DNA of 64,000 nt from positions 1 through 64,000 of the forward strand of contig VSPG01000002.1 of NCBI GenBank assembly GCA_009775265.1. Direction: 5' to 3'. The DNA is from Muribaculaceae bacterium. GTDB lineage: Bacteria; Bacteroidota; Bacteroidia; Bacteroidales; Muribaculaceae. The notes beneath the pieces were generated by a model. It had not been told where the DNA came from. It ran no database searches and saw nothing but the letters and a program-made list of their open reading frames with translations. The position numbers and the translations under genes are program-made. The first letter of the stretch is position 1. Each line of letters begins with the position of its first letter. This document shows, piece by piece, positions 36,461 to 45,113 of the stretch.

Positions 36461-37240
36461 ATGCAGAGATTTTTACGAATCATGGCAATTGCAGCCCTAA
36501 TCGCAGCCATGTGCGCCCCCTGCGCCATTGCCCGGGGACGAAACCCGGAAAAGCAGCACAACAGCGTGCAGCACGAAAAAAAACGCCCCGACAAACATCG
36601 CGGCGACAAAGGAAAGGATTTCAAGAAACACAATAGACACCACGACAACAAATACCACGGCAACCACCGACCTCCGCATCCGCCGCAGTCACACCGCCCA
36701 CCACACAGGCCGCCCTACCACAACGTGCACCACGGACGCCCCCACCGCCCGCACATGCCACGCCATTGGCACTACTACCGTCCCACGCCTCCCCCACCGG
36801 CATGGCGCCCCCGCCATTGGCGTCCATTCCGCAGCATTTTAGGAATAGCGCTCGGCTCGGCCGTGAACATCAGCATCAACGCCCTCGTCAACAACGGATA
36901 CACCGTGAGCGGTTACGACGACAACATCGTATACCTAAGCAACGTGCCTATGCTCAACTACTCTTGGCCTGCCGCCAACCTCTATTACAGCAACGGCGGA
37001 CTCTACGGCTCGGAATTCGTATATTCAACTCCCGGCCATAACATGGGACGCTACAACGCCGTGTACAACAGCCTTACAGGAGTGTACGGCGCCCCATACA
37101 ACGTACAGATGCTTGCAGGAGGTGGCCGCCGCGCCACATGGTGGGGCAACGACGGCCAGTACATAACCCTAAGTTTCGCTGCCAATATTGCTGCCAACGG
37201 CGCATCGCGCTTCTTCACGACACTCAGTTTCGGCCGTTGA
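36461..37240 (+). CDS. His/Pro-rich secreted protein
   Basis: I cannot assign a family. The 259-residue protein has a signal peptide (to about residue 24). Residues about 30-120 are a low-complexity segment of His, Pro, Arg and Lys with many HRPPH-type repeats, which could bind metal ions or polyanions. Residues 122-145 (RSILGIALGSAVNISINALV) are hydrophobic and may cross or line a membrane. The C-terminal 115 residues are Gly/Asn/Tyr/Ser-rich and beta-like. It is divergent from pyrE and precedes a tRNA gene. Confidence 0.7.
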   Translation: MQRFLRIMAIAALIAAMCAPCAIARGRNPEKQHNSVQHEKKRPDKHRGDKGKDFKKHNRHHDNKYHGNHRPPHPPQSHRPPHRPPYHNVHHGRPHRPHMPRHWHYYRPTPPPPAWRPRHWRPFRSILGIALGSAVNISINALVNNGYTVSGYDDNIVYLSNVPMLNYSWPAANLYYSNGGLYGSEFVYSTPGHNMGRYNAVYNSLTGVYGAPYNVQMLAGGGRRATWWGNDGQYITLSFAANIAANGASRFFTTLSFGR

Positions 37241-37263
37241 ACAATCATTTTTAGCGTGCAAAA

Positions 37264-37294
37264 GTTGCACTTTCACCAAAAAGTCGTAACTTTG
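37264..37294 (+). promoter_or_regulatory. tRNA-Leu promoter
   Basis: GTTG (37264-37267), 19 bases and TAACTTTG (37287-37294) lie 11 bases before the mature tRNA 5' end. Confidence 0.75.
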
Positions 37295-37305
37295 CACGCA
37301 ATTCC

Positions 37306-37386
37306 GCGCATGTGGCGTAATGGTAGCCGCGTCAGACTTAGGATCTGATGTCTCAGGACGTGGGGGTTCGAGTCCCTTCATGCGCA
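37306..37386 (+). tRNA. tRNA-Leu (anticodon UAG)
   Basis: The acceptor stem GCGCATG pairs with CATGCGC and leaves an A discriminator at 37386. The anticodon arm TCAGA-CTTAGGA-TCTGA places TAG at 37339-37341. The extended variable region and the T arm with GTTCGAGTC fit a class II tRNA-Leu. CCA is not encoded. A terminator follows within 5 bases. Confidence 0.93.
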
Positions 37387-37390
37387 CAGA

Positions 37391-37425
37391 CAGCCTCCTG
37401 TAATCGTTTGATTCACAGGAGGCTG
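37391..37425 (+). terminator. tRNA-Leu terminator
   Basis: An 11-bp perfect stem with a 13-base loop is followed by CTTTATTA. Confidence 0.8.
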
Positions 37426-37674
37426 CTTTATTACAAAGCAAAGAAAATAAGGCAGGATGTTTTGGCCATCTTTACTCCCCACATAAGTTCCTCGAATCTG
37501 CGGCGGTGCTATAGATAATTCAGTTTCATAGAACATCAACCCGCAGCCACTATTTCCGTCTATGCGTAATATTGTTGCCGTCGATTTATAGCTGTATGAC
37601 ACTTGATTCACAACCATCCGACACCATTCTTCTGTGTTAAATTTGCATCTAATCGATTTTTGGCGTAAATAAGT

Positions 37675-37707
37675 ATTGGTCGACATGAAAAAAAAGTAAT
37701 ATCTTTG
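37675..37707 (+). promoter_or_regulatory. Promoter of the TPR kinase-like gene
   Basis: ATTG (37675-37678), 21 bases and TATCTTTG (37700-37707), 54 bases before the ATG. Confidence 0.6.
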
Positions 37708-37761
37708 CAAAAAAATGTTGATACACATCATCGAACAAACCACATAACGACCGATATTCAC

Positions 37762-39270
37762 ATGAACAGATTCTTGACCCTACTCCTACTCGTGGCCGTA
37801 TCGGCCGTGTGCCAGGTGTCGGTGGCGCAATCACGCGGAGCCGAATACAAGAAACAGGCTCAAAATTTCCTCAACAACAAAGAGTACGTCAAGGCCCGCT
37901 ATTATTTCCTGCAGGCCTATAATTCCTTTGCACGTGACAAAGACGTGCCCAACGCTGTTGAATGCGGCGCAAAAGTGAGCAGCCTGTATCACCGCGAAAA
38001 CTACTATAAAGAAGCTTTCGACGCACTGCGCGGGGCAGAGGCGCTGCTCACTGCGGCAGAATCCGAAACAGGTACTCCGCAGCCCGGCATGCACTACACC
38101 ATCGGACGTGAACGCCTGCAGATGTACATGAAGCTGAAAAACGCGCCTAAAGCAAAAGAACAACTGTCGCGCCTCGAGCAGCTGGCAAAATCCATAGGCA
38201 GCGACTCCATAGCCAACGACGCGCTTTATGCGCAGGCCAATTATTACTACACATTCGGCATACCACAGCAGGGCGACTCCGCCCTCGACAAACTCATCGG
38301 CAAATACAAAGCCGTGAAAGACTATGGCAAGGTGAGCGACTGCTACAAAACCCTTATAGACATCGCCATAAAAGGCAACAACGCGAAACTCACCTCACGC
38401 ACCTATGGCAAACTCATGGCATGGAACGACTCTGTGCGGGCTCTAACTGCTGCCGACGAACTGGCCGCTTTGCAGACGAAATACGACGAAAGCCTCGCCA
38501 CCATCGAAGCCAAAGACAGCACAATATCCGGCAAGCAATACATAATAGTAGCTCTCTGCGTCCTTGCCGCAATCCTCGCAGCCGCTCTCGTGCTCGGAGC
38601 CATCGTGCTGATGCGCTACATTGTGATGAACCGCAGACAGAAACACACCATCGAAGTGGCGAACGAACACAACCGCCTCAAAAATAAATTCATCAAAAAT
38701 ATATCCGCACAACTGCGTCCCACCGTCAACACCCTCGACCCTTCGCTGCCGGCCGTCAAAGCACTGAACCGCTTCCTTGACAACGTGCAGGAGCTCTCGG
38801 AGCTCGAAAGCACACTCGGTGAAGGATATGACACCGAAGAATGCAACGCACAGACATTCTGCCAGGAAGTGATGGAACGAATCGAAGGCCATACACGCCC
38901 CGACGTGTCACTCGCCGTCGACGCCGCAAAGGTGAACGTAAAACTCAGCCGCGAACCGCTCGAGCAAGTGCTGCTCCACCTGCTTTCCAACGCAGCCATA
39001 CACACCCCCGAAGGCGGACGCATCCTCCTCGAGTTCAAAAAACGCGGAGCTAAAGTGCACCAGTTCATCGTCACTGACAACGGCCCAGGAGTACCGGAAG
39101 AAATCAGCGAAAGCCTGTTCAGACCTTTCGCCGAAATCCGCGACCTCACACAGGGCGACGGCCTCGGGCTTCCCATCTGCTCGCTGAAAGTGACGAAAAT
39201 GCACGGCACCATAACCCTCGACCCAGACTACAAGCGTGGCGCGCGTTTCATAATCGAAATACGCTCCTGA
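37762..39270 (+). CDS. TPR-containing sensor kinase homologue lacking the phosphoacceptor His
   Basis: The 502-residue protein has a signal peptide (to about residue 22), periplasmic TPR-like repeats to about residue 240, one transmembrane helix (about 258-285) and a cytoplasmic kinase region. The H-box, normally NISHEIRTP, reads NISAQLRPT with Ala316 in place of His. The ATPase half is intact: LLSNAAIHTPEGG (N box), DNGPGVP (G1) and GDGLGLPIC (G2). It may bind ATP without autophosphorylating, as an allosteric partner or pseudokinase. No response regulator gene is adjacent. The ATG at 37762 is chosen for the signal peptide. Confidence 0.85.
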   Translation: MNRFLTLLLLVAVSAVCQVSVAQSRGAEYKKQAQNFLNNKEYVKARYYFLQAYNSFARDKDVPNAVECGAKVSSLYHRENYYKEAFDALRGAEALLTAAESETGTPQPGMHYTIGRERLQMYMKLKNAPKAKEQLSRLEQLAKSIGSDSIANDALYAQANYYYTFGIPQQGDSALDKLIGKYKAVKDYGKVSDCYKTLIDIAIKGNNAKLTSRTYGKLMAWNDSVRALTAADELAALQTKYDESLATIEAKDSTISGKQYIIVALCVLAAILAAALVLGAIVLMRYIVMNRRQKHTIEVANEHNRLKNKFIKNISAQLRPTVNTLDPSLPAVKALNRFLDNVQELSELESTLGEGYDTEECNAQTFCQEVMERIEGHTRPDVSLAVDAAKVNVKLSREPLEQVLLHLLSNAAIHTPEGGRILLEFKKRGAKVHQFIVTDNGPGVPEEISESLFRPFAEIRDLTQGDGLGLPICSLKVTKMHGTITLDPDYKRGARFIIEIRS

Positions 39271-39278
39271 AGCACTTT

Positions 39279-39334
39279 ACAATACAAAGCAAAAGCCGCG
39301 ATGCATATGCATCGCGGCTTTTGCTTTGTATTGT
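39279..39334. terminator. Bidirectional terminator, 56-base perfect palindrome
   Basis: A 28-bp perfect inverted repeat without spacer (39279-39306 with 39307-39334) separates the convergent kinase-like and Spy-like genes. The centre ATGCATATGCAT must form the loop. Confidence 0.85.
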
Positions 39335-39360
39335 TTACGACTTTGTTTTTTGACAACCCC

Positions 39361-39852
39361 CTAACGGCCATTCTTCTTTTCCGCTCCGGCCGCGCGCCGA
39401 TGATGACGCATTAGACGCTGGGTGAACTTTCTTTCGGCCTTGCGGAGTCTCAGAAGCTGCTTTCCGGACAATATCTGTCTGAAGCGATCAAAATACTGCT
39501 TTTCCACTTCCCCCTCGGCGCTTTTCTGCGAGAACACAGCACGGGCGGCCGCCTCTATCTCCACTTCGCTGGCATCGGCTTTCTGCGACACCTTGCGCTC
39601 CAGTTCGCGGGTTTCGAAATTAATGCGGTCCACAGCTTCGTCCATCTCGTCGTAGACCGGAAAGAACTCCCGTTGCTGCTCGCGCGACATTTCAAGTTCA
39701 CGGGCAAGGAACTCATGCTTATAGCTGCGTATCTCGCTTCGGATGCGCTGCCTGTCTTCATCGGTGAGCGGCTTTCCCTGACGCTGAGCTGCTGAATTGA
39801 ACGCCGACAAAGCACACAGGACTGAAAGTAATATTGCTGAAATTCTCTTCAT
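39361..39852 (-). CDS. Spy/CpxP-like periplasmic protein
   Basis: The 163-residue protein has a signal peptide (to about residue 22) and is otherwise helical and highly charged. A region of the type ARELEMSREQQREFFPVYDEM resembles the LTxxQ segments of Spy/CpxP periplasmic proteins. It ends in a basic tail (RLMRHHRRAAGAEKK). It is the third gene after an ECF sigma factor and its likely anti-sigma protein, which suggests an envelope-stress function; that is inference. Confidence 0.7.
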   Translation of the reverse strand: MKRISAILLSVLCALSAFNSAAQRQGKPLTDEDRQRIRSEIRSYKHEFLARELEMSREQQREFFPVYDEMDEAVDRINFETRELERKVSQKADASEVEIEAAARAVFSQKSAEGEVEKQYFDRFRQILSGKQLLRLRKAERKFTQRLMRHHRRAAGAEKKNGR

Positions 39853-39866
39853 CTCTGAAAGTTGTT

Positions 39867-40280
39867 CTATTCAAAATCCAACATCAGGCTGTCAAGGTCT
39901 ATGCCCTCGTCCATAATGTCATCTATCACGTCGTTGGAACTTACATCGTCCAACACATAATCACTGAAAAATTCGTCGCTGCCGAACGCTTTTGCCATGA
40001 CAGGATTCTTATCCATGGGCGCAAGCTGCTGCGGCCCTGACACAGTCGTGAAAATCTTGAGCATGCACCACACGCCAGCAAACATCGCTGCCATGTACAC
40101 GTAAGGCCTCAACTTTCCCCAAAGAGAAGCGGGAGGCGCCACCACATTCATGGCAGCGAGTTCCGGCCGCTGAGGAAGCTGTCCGGCCATACGTTCCGCA
40201 AAATCGGCGAAATATCCGTCGGGCACAGTCATGCCGTCGCTACGACCGATGGTTTTTAGTATGTCATTGTCTTCTTTCAT
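39867..40280 (-). CDS. Putative membrane anti-sigma factor
   Basis: The 137-residue protein has a cytoplasmic N-terminus with VPDGYFADFAERM, a phrase typical of small Bacteroidetes proteins encoded behind ECF sigma genes. One transmembrane helix spans about residues 59-80. The periplasmic tail is very acidic (DDVSSNDVIDDIMDEGIDLDS). I chose the ATG at 40280; one at 40301 is possible. Its role in holding the adjacent sigma factor is inferred from position and topology. Confidence 0.7.
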   Translation of the reverse strand: MKEDNDILKTIGRSDGMTVPDGYFADFAERMAGQLPQRPELAAMNVVAPPASLWGKLRPYVYMAAMFAGVWCMLKIFTTVSGPQQLAPMDKNPVMAKAFGSDEFFSDYVLDDVSSNDVIDDIMDEGIDLDSLMLDFE

Positions 40281-40329
40281 GACTGGAGAGTTTGTTATCA
40301 CTTATTTGACATCGCACCTGTGCTAAGGT

Positions 40330-40887
40330 TTAATCACCGTCTGAAAAAAATTGCTCCACTTTCTTCACCGCAATGTGGTAGGATGCCTTGAGCGCACCCA
40401 CGCTCGTTCCGAGCACTGCGGAAATCTCGTCGTAAGGCATATCGTCGTAATACCGCATGTTAAACACAAGACGCTGCTTTTCAGGCAGCGTGGCTATGGC
40501 CTTACGCAGACGCAGCGCGAGCATGTCGCCGTCAATATCTGTGTCGGCTTCAATGCTGTTTATAAGGGACGCCTCCTGATCGTCGAGCGAAACGCCTTTG
40601 CGCTTCCGTTCGCGGTCGAGATGCGAAAGAGTCTCGTTCACGGCTATCTTGTACAGCCACGTGCCCAGCCGCGCATCGCCACGAAAATACTCTATGTTGC
40701 TCCATGCTTTAAGGAAGGTATTCTGCAAAAGGTCGTTGGCGTCGTCATGCTTCTGCACCATGCGGCGTATCTGCCGGTAAAGCGGTTCGGAATACTGCGC
40801 TATGACTTCGCCGAATGCCTCGCGCACCGTGGCCGGGTCGCGCAAGCGCTCGACAAGTTTAGGATTGTCATGCATAAATTCCGCCAT
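40330..40887 (-). CDS. ECF-family RNA polymerase sigma factor
   Basis: The 185-residue protein has both sigma-70 regions. Region 2 is seen in DANDLLQNTFLKAWSNIEYF and the -10-binding LGTWLYKIAVNE. Region 4 is seen in LPEKQRLVFNMRYYDDMPYDEISAVLGTSVGAL. It would redirect RNA polymerase to a small regulon, controlled by the membrane protein encoded 49 bases downstream. An ATG at 40875 would remove four residues. A -7 element lies 27 bases upstream. Confidence 0.92.
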   Translation of the reverse strand: MAEFMHDNPKLVERLRDPATVREAFGEVIAQYSEPLYRQIRRMVQKHDDANDLLQNTFLKAWSNIEYFRGDARLGTWLYKIAVNETLSHLDRERKRKGVSLDDQEASLINSIEADTDIDGDMLALRLRKAIATLPEKQRLVFNMRYYDDMPYDEISAVLGTSVGALKASYHIAVKKVEQFFSDGD

Positions 40888-40914
40888 TTCTTACGAGTTT
40901 TTCGTTTTTCGTTT

Positions 40915-40922
40915 CAAATTTA
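40915..40922 (-). promoter_or_regulatory. -7 element of the ECF sigma operon
   Basis: TAAATTTG on the minus strand; no matching -33 box at standard spacing. Autoregulation by the sigma factor itself is possible. Confidence 0.5.
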
Positions 40923-40986
40923 CGATATTTTTTTCAGTTCAGGATACTTGTGTACGATTCTTTAAGATTAATTTTGAAAAAATCAT

Positions 40987-40994
40987 TACCTTTG
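40987..40994 (+). promoter_or_regulatory. -7 element of the second TonB receptor
   Basis: TACCTTTG ends 10 bases before the ATG at 41005, so the mRNA would have a leader of only about five bases. The -33 region is weak. Confidence 0.5.
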
Positions 40995-41004
40995 ATGTCC
41001 GATT

Positions 41005-43236
41005 ATGCAGAACATAAAAATCACATTGCTGCTTGTGGCCGTGACGGCATTTACGGCAACGGCAACATCGCCGGGCGATTCGACAGCCCGCCACCGCACA
41101 CTGCGGCCCGTCGAGGTGATGGGCGTAAAGCAGGACGCCGCCGTGGAGTCGTCCGTAGCGGCCGTCACGCTCGTACGAGGCGAGCAGCTTCGCCGCCTCG
41201 GAATAAATGCGGCAAAAGGCCTCAGCGAAATAGCCCCGAACTTCTTCGCGCCCGACTACGGCTCGCGCATGACATCGTCCATATACGTGCGCGGCCTCGG
41301 CTCACGCATGGACCAGCCGGTAGTGGGCATGTCGGTGGATGGAGTCCCCTTTCTCAACAAAGACTGCTACGATTTCGACGTAGACGACATCGAACGCATG
41401 GAGGTATGGCGCGGAGCGCAATCCGTGCTCAACGGGCGCAATGCCATGGCCGGGCAGGTAAACATATACACCCGCTCTCCATGGAGCGGCCCGCGCCTGC
41501 GGCTCATGGCAGGCTACGGCCGCGGCAACAGCTGGCGCGCAGGCGCCGTGTGGCGCACGAGGCTCGGCCAGACGGCAGCAACCAATATAAGCGCCTACAT
41601 GCGGTCGTCCGACGGCTTCACGCGAAACGCCGCCAACGGAGCCAAAATCGACACCGAGCGGCAAGGCTCGGCACGATGGAAAACCTCGTGGCGCCCGGCC
41701 TCGCACATGTCGCTGACAAACACCGCAGCCGTAAGCCTTCTGCGACAGGGCGGCTATCCTTACCGTGAAATCGCCACCGGAACCATCGCGCGCAACGACA
41801 CATGTTTCTATCGGCGCTCGACATTCTCCGACGGGCTCACAATATCATGGGCTGGACGGCGCATAGTCGCCACGTCGCTCACGTCTGTGCAGTATCTCGA
41901 CGACAACATGACGCTCGACCAGGATTTCACCACAGACGATATGTTCACCCTCACACAGAAACGCCGCGAATGGGGATTCACACAGGACCTGTTCACCCGT
42001 GGCTCGCGCGGCAGATACTCGTGGCTCGGAGGTGTATTCGGCTTCTTCCGCCCGTCGCGGATGGACGCTCCGGTGGATTTCAAAGACCAGGGCATAGCCC
42101 GGCTCATCGAGCAGCACCGCAACGAGTCCAACCCCGACTACCCCATTTCATGGTTCACACGGCGCTTCACCCTTGGCAGCGACTTCCGCACCCGCAACGG
42201 CGGCTTCGCACTCTACCATGAGAGCCGCTACACCACCGGACCATGGACAATAGAGGCCGCCGTGCGCTACGACTTCGAACACGTGTCGCTCGACTGGCAC
42301 AGCGAATGCTCCACAGGCTACCACACCCTGCACGTTCTGCCCGACGGCAGCACCGAGCACTATCTGACCACCCCTGTAGATATTGACGAAAGAGGCCATA
42401 TGAGCCAAAATTTCAGCCAACTGCTGCCCAAAGTGGCATTAAGCTACCGGATAGGCGCCCTCGGCGATGTGTACGTGAACATAGCCAAAGGCTACAAAGC
42501 CGGAGGCTTCAACCTGCAGATGTTCAGCGACGTGCTCCAGCAGAAGCTCATGAAGCTCATGGGATTCGGCATGGCCTACAATCCCGACGAAGTAGTGAGC
42601 TACCGCCCCGAGACAAGCTGGAACTACGAAGCCGGCACACACATAAGCGGAAAGCGGTGGAGCGCGGAAGCCACCGTGTTTTTCATAGACACACGCAACC
42701 GCCAGCTCACGACATTCCCCGCCGGAACCACCACAGGCCGCCTCATGACAAACGCCGCGCGTGCCCACAGCTGCGGCATAGAGCTGTCCGGGCAATGGAT
42801 GCCGGCCGGAGGACTGACCCTTGCAGGCTCCTACGGATTCACCAACGCCACATTCCGCTCCTACACCAGCGGAGGGGTGAGCTACCGCGGCAAGCACCTG
42901 CCCTACGCACCGGCACACACGGTTTTCGCATCGGCCGAATGGCAGCTGCCGCTACACATCGGAGACACATCCGTCTCTGCCGGGGCAAACATGCGCGGCG
43001 CAGGCCCTATATACTGGGACGACGCCAACACCGTGCGCCAGAAATTCTACGCCACGCTCGGCGCCCACATCACCATCGCAGGAACAGACGAACGCTGGTC
43101 GCTGCGGCTATGGGGTGAAAACATCACCGACACGCACTACGACACATTCTACTTCGTAAGCGTCGGCAAGGCATTCCTCCAGCAAGGCAAACCATGGCAG
43201 GCGGGAGTGACACTGCGCTACTCCATAGATTATTGA
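41005..43236 (+). CDS. TonB-dependent receptor, siderophore/vitamin type
   Basis: This 743-residue outer-membrane receptor lacks the regulatory-like domain of SusC proteins. After the signal peptide (to about residue 21) the plug begins with VEVMGVKQDAAVESSVAAVT and contains SSIYVRGLGSRMDQP, VGMSVDGVPF and RGAQSVLNGRNAMAGQVNI. The barrel includes NIAKGYKAGGFN and ends YSIDY. Such receptors usually import ferric siderophores, haem or cobalamin. The ligand is not determined. It is divergent from the ECF sigma operon, but no FecR-type regulator is present. Confidence 0.9.
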   Translation: MQNIKITLLLVAVTAFTATATSPGDSTARHRTLRPVEVMGVKQDAAVESSVAAVTLVRGEQLRRLGINAAKGLSEIAPNFFAPDYGSRMTSSIYVRGLGSRMDQPVVGMSVDGVPFLNKDCYDFDVDDIERMEVWRGAQSVLNGRNAMAGQVNIYTRSPWSGPRLRLMAGYGRGNSWRAGAVWRTRLGQTAATNISAYMRSSDGFTRNAANGAKIDTERQGSARWKTSWRPASHMSLTNTAAVSLLRQGGYPYREIATGTIARNDTCFYRRSTFSDGLTISWAGRRIVATSLTSVQYLDDNMTLDQDFTTDDMFTLTQKRREWGFTQDLFTRGSRGRYSWLGGVFGFFRPSRMDAPVDFKDQGIARLIEQHRNESNPDYPISWFTRRFTLGSDFRTRNGGFALYHESRYTTGPWTIEAAVRYDFEHVSLDWHSECSTGYHTLHVLPDGSTEHYLTTPVDIDERGHMSQNFSQLLPKVALSYRIGALGDVYVNIAKGYKAGGFNLQMFSDVLQQKLMKLMGFGMAYNPDEVVSYRPETSWNYEAGTHISGKRWSAEATVFFIDTRNRQLTTFPAGTTTGRLMTNAARAHSCGIELSGQWMPAGGLTLAGSYGFTNATFRSYTSGGVSYRGKHLPYAPAHTVFASAEWQLPLHIGDTSVSAGANMRGAGPIYWDDANTVRQKFYATLGAHITIAGTDERWSLRLWGENITDTHYDTFYFVSVGKAFLQQGKPWQAGVTLRYSIDY

Positions 43237-43263
43237 CAGGTTGGCTGCATTAACGTATTTTAT

Positions 43264-43295
43264 ATTGCACATACAGCACAAATACTATAATTTTG
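43264..43295 (+). promoter_or_regulatory. Promoter of the 300-residue lipoprotein gene
   Basis: ATTG (43264-43267), 20 bases and TAATTTTG (43288-43295), 39 bases before the ATG. It separates the lipoprotein gene from the TonB receptor. Confidence 0.65.
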
Positions 43296-43334
43296 CGCTG
43301 CAATAAAACAGAAAATCAAATCCAATAAAATATA

Positions 43335-44237
43335 ATGAATATAAAATCCACCATCGCCTGCGCCCTCGCGGCAACAGCACTGATGATGACATCATGCTTA
43401 AGCAGTAGCAACGACGACCAGACACAGACCGAGACCTTGAACAAGGCGCTGATGTTCATATCCGACAACGGCTCTATGAGCCAATGCAAGGAAACAAGCA
43501 TACAGATAGAATACAACTACACCAAGCTGACAATGGGCGTCACCGTCAAGAATCTCACGCTCCCCGACGGCACCGTGCTCCCCAACGCCAAATTCTCCGA
43601 CATAAAACTGATACAGAACAACACCGGCTGGATGATAGCGGAATCCGACGGCATACGCCCCGAAGTGGAAGGTTTCAGCAGCGAATCCATCCCCATGTTC
43701 TCAAAAGTGAAAATCGCCAGCATCAACCACCTCACGGAACTCAACGGACAAATGCAGGTAGGATACGAACGCGCCGTGATGCTTCAGACAGGCAGCTGCA
43801 TCGTCTACATAACCACTCCTGACGCATGGAGCACCGGATTCACCTACGTCGACAGCTCCACCGTTCCCGAGCCGTTCAAGTCCGCGAAGCCCATATACCT
43901 CGTGAAAATCGACACTGAAAAGCAGCTCGCTTCCATACAGGTACACAACGCCGTATTCGCCCCCCAGATGGAGAACCTCGGACTGGTGATAGAATTCCGC
44001 GACCTGCCCTACACCACATTGCCCAACGGCTCGATACGCATATCCCGCAGCGAGGAGTTCGACCCCTACCACGACAATGCGCCGAACTCCAAATTCCCCA
44101 TCAGCAACCTTACATGCACATGGGATCTTTTCCGCGGCATAAACCTGTCGTTCAACTGCGCAGCCATGGGCGGCAACTACAGCGTGCGCGCCGACATGCC
44201 TTTCAACTACGGCATCAACAGCGGCGACAAACAATAA
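43335..44237 (+). CDS. Lipoprotein of unknown function
   Basis: The 300-residue protein has a lipobox (MMTSC, Cys21) followed by a Ser/Asn/Asp-rich linker. The rest appears as two beta-sandwich-like halves with no enzyme motif. A short [15 protein letters not shown] segment begins the folded part, and [16 protein letters not shown] lies near the end. I do not recognise the family. It has its own promoter and a terminator-like repeat, so it is probably expressed independently of the upstream receptor. Confidence 0.7.
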   Translation: MNIKSTIACALAATALMMTSCLSSSNDDQTQTETLNKALMFISDNGSMSQCKETSIQIEYNYTKLTMGVTVKNLTLPDGTVLPNAKFSDIKLIQNNTGWMIAESDGIRPEVEGFSSESIPMFSKVKIASINHLTELNGQMQVGYERAVMLQTGSCIVYITTPDAWSTGFTYVDSSTVPEPFKSAKPIYLVKIDTEKQLASIQVHNAVFAPQMENLGLVIEFRDLPYTTLPNGSIRISRSEEFDPYHDNAPNSKFPISNLTCTWDLFRGINLSFNCAAMGGNYSVRADMPFNYGINSGDKQ

Positions 44238-44260
44238 CAAAACCGCCATACGGCATCACA

Positions 44261-44304
44261 GCCGCCGCGTAATTTATGCAATGACAGCAAAATTACGCGG
44301 CGGC
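44261..44304 (+). terminator. Terminator-like inverted repeat after the lipoprotein gene
   Basis: A 14-bp stem (44261-44274 with 44291-44304, extended by AT pairs) lies 24 bases past the stop. The following bases are not a T run, so efficiency is uncertain. It abuts the rplS promoter. Confidence 0.6.
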
Positions 44305-44306
44305 CT

Positions 44307-44338
44307 CTTGCATAATAAGACAAAAAGCATTAATTTTG
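44307..44338 (+). promoter_or_regulatory. rplS promoter
   Basis: CTTG (44307-44310), 20 bases and TAATTTTG (44331-44338). The leader before the rplS ATG is about 75 bases. Confidence 0.7.
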
Positions 44339-44418
44339 CAGCGAATTTCGCAACCTCTGGCCTGGACAAGCAGCCGGCGAATGTTGCGAGTAATGTTAAC
44401 ATTATAATTACCAATACA

Positions 44419-44769
44419 ATGGACCTGATTAAAATTGCCGAAGAAGCATTTGCCACCGGCAAACAGCATCCCCAGTTCGGCCCCGGCGACACCATCACCG
44501 TGGCTTACCGTATCAAAGAAGGCAACAAAGAGCGTATCCAGCAGTACCGCGGCGTCGTAATCCGCATCTCCGGCGACGGTGACAAAAAGCGCTTCACCGT
44601 GCGCAAAATGAGCGACAACATCGGCGTGGAACGTATCTTCCCCATCGAATCGCCCTTCATCGACAGCATCACCGTAAACAAATACGGCAAAGTGCGTCGC
44701 GCCAAACTTTACTACCTGCGCAACCTCACAGGTAAGAAAGCACGCATCAAAGAACGTCGCGTGAAATAA
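44419..44769 (+). CDS. rplS: 50S ribosomal protein L19
   Basis: L19 lies at the 30S-50S interface. The 116-residue protein starts at [11 protein letters not shown] (ATG at 44419) and contains [44 protein letters not shown] and [15 protein letters not shown], all characteristic. The longer upstream frame has no conserved residues and crosses the promoter. It is monocistronic, as usual in Bacteroidales. Confidence 0.97.
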   Translation: MDLIKIAEEAFATGKQHPQFGPGDTITVAYRIKEGNKERIQQYRGVVIRISGDGDKKRFTVRKMSDNIGVERIFPIESPFIDSITVNKYGKVRRAKLYYLRNLTGKKARIKERRVK

Positions 44770-44787
44770 GCTTCACGGCACAGGAAT

Positions 44788-44836
44788 CAAACAAAAAGCG
44801 CAATCCCGCTGCAGCGAGGGTTGCGCTTTTTGTTTG
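44788..44836. terminator. rplS terminator, possibly bidirectional
   Basis: A 16-bp outer stem (44788-44803 with 44821-44836) plus an inner CGCT/AGCG stem, with A-rich and T-rich arms. It lies between the convergent rplS and the 51-residue membrane protein gene. Confidence 0.88.
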
Positions 44837-44845
44837 GCAGGGCGG

Positions 44846-45001
44846 CTATGCCATATTCTCCACCGCAGAACCCACAAAAGCCGCCACATCAGTGTCCCCG
44901 AGAAGGTCGGCATATGTCAGCCATACGAGAAGAAGGATTATGAGGACTACCGCCCCGATCGCCACCCATGCGCTTGTCTTATTTTTATTTCTCTTGCTCA
45001 T
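44846..45001 (-). CDS. Small single-pass membrane protein, 51 residues
   Basis: From the ATG at 45001 the protein has a basic N-terminus (MSKRNKNK), one helix (AIGAVVLIILLLVWLTY) and an acidic GDTDVAAF tail. Similar tiny proteins with a WLT..GDTDVAAF ending are, as far as I recall, common in Bacteroidales, but no function is established. The longer upstream frame is unlikely because it crosses the AT-rich promoter region of pta. No clear -7 box was found for this gene. Confidence 0.65.
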   Translation of the reverse strand: MSKRNKNKTSAWVAIGAVVLIILLLVWLTYADLLGDTDVAAFVGSAVENMA

Positions 45002-45113
45002 AGTTGAAGTTGAAACTTTTGGTGATGCTTTATTTTTCAACAAAACAGCACATTTAAAGTTCACTACACTTTTTTTTGACATTTTTATAGCGGCGTTGTG
45101 GCACGAAAAGTGT

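Larger units (their letters stand above)
37387..37761. other. AT-rich intergenic stretch after tRNA-Leu
   Basis: It holds the tRNA terminator (37391-37425) and the promoter of the next gene (37675-37707). In the 250 bases between I see no convincing gene; a minus-strand frame through it overlaps the tRNA and looks fortuitous. Confidence 0.5.

Noticed and set aside
37378..37761. 127-residue minus-strand frame after tRNA-Leu
   Set aside because: It overlaps the tRNA 3' end, its terminator and the next promoter, and shows no protein-like pattern.
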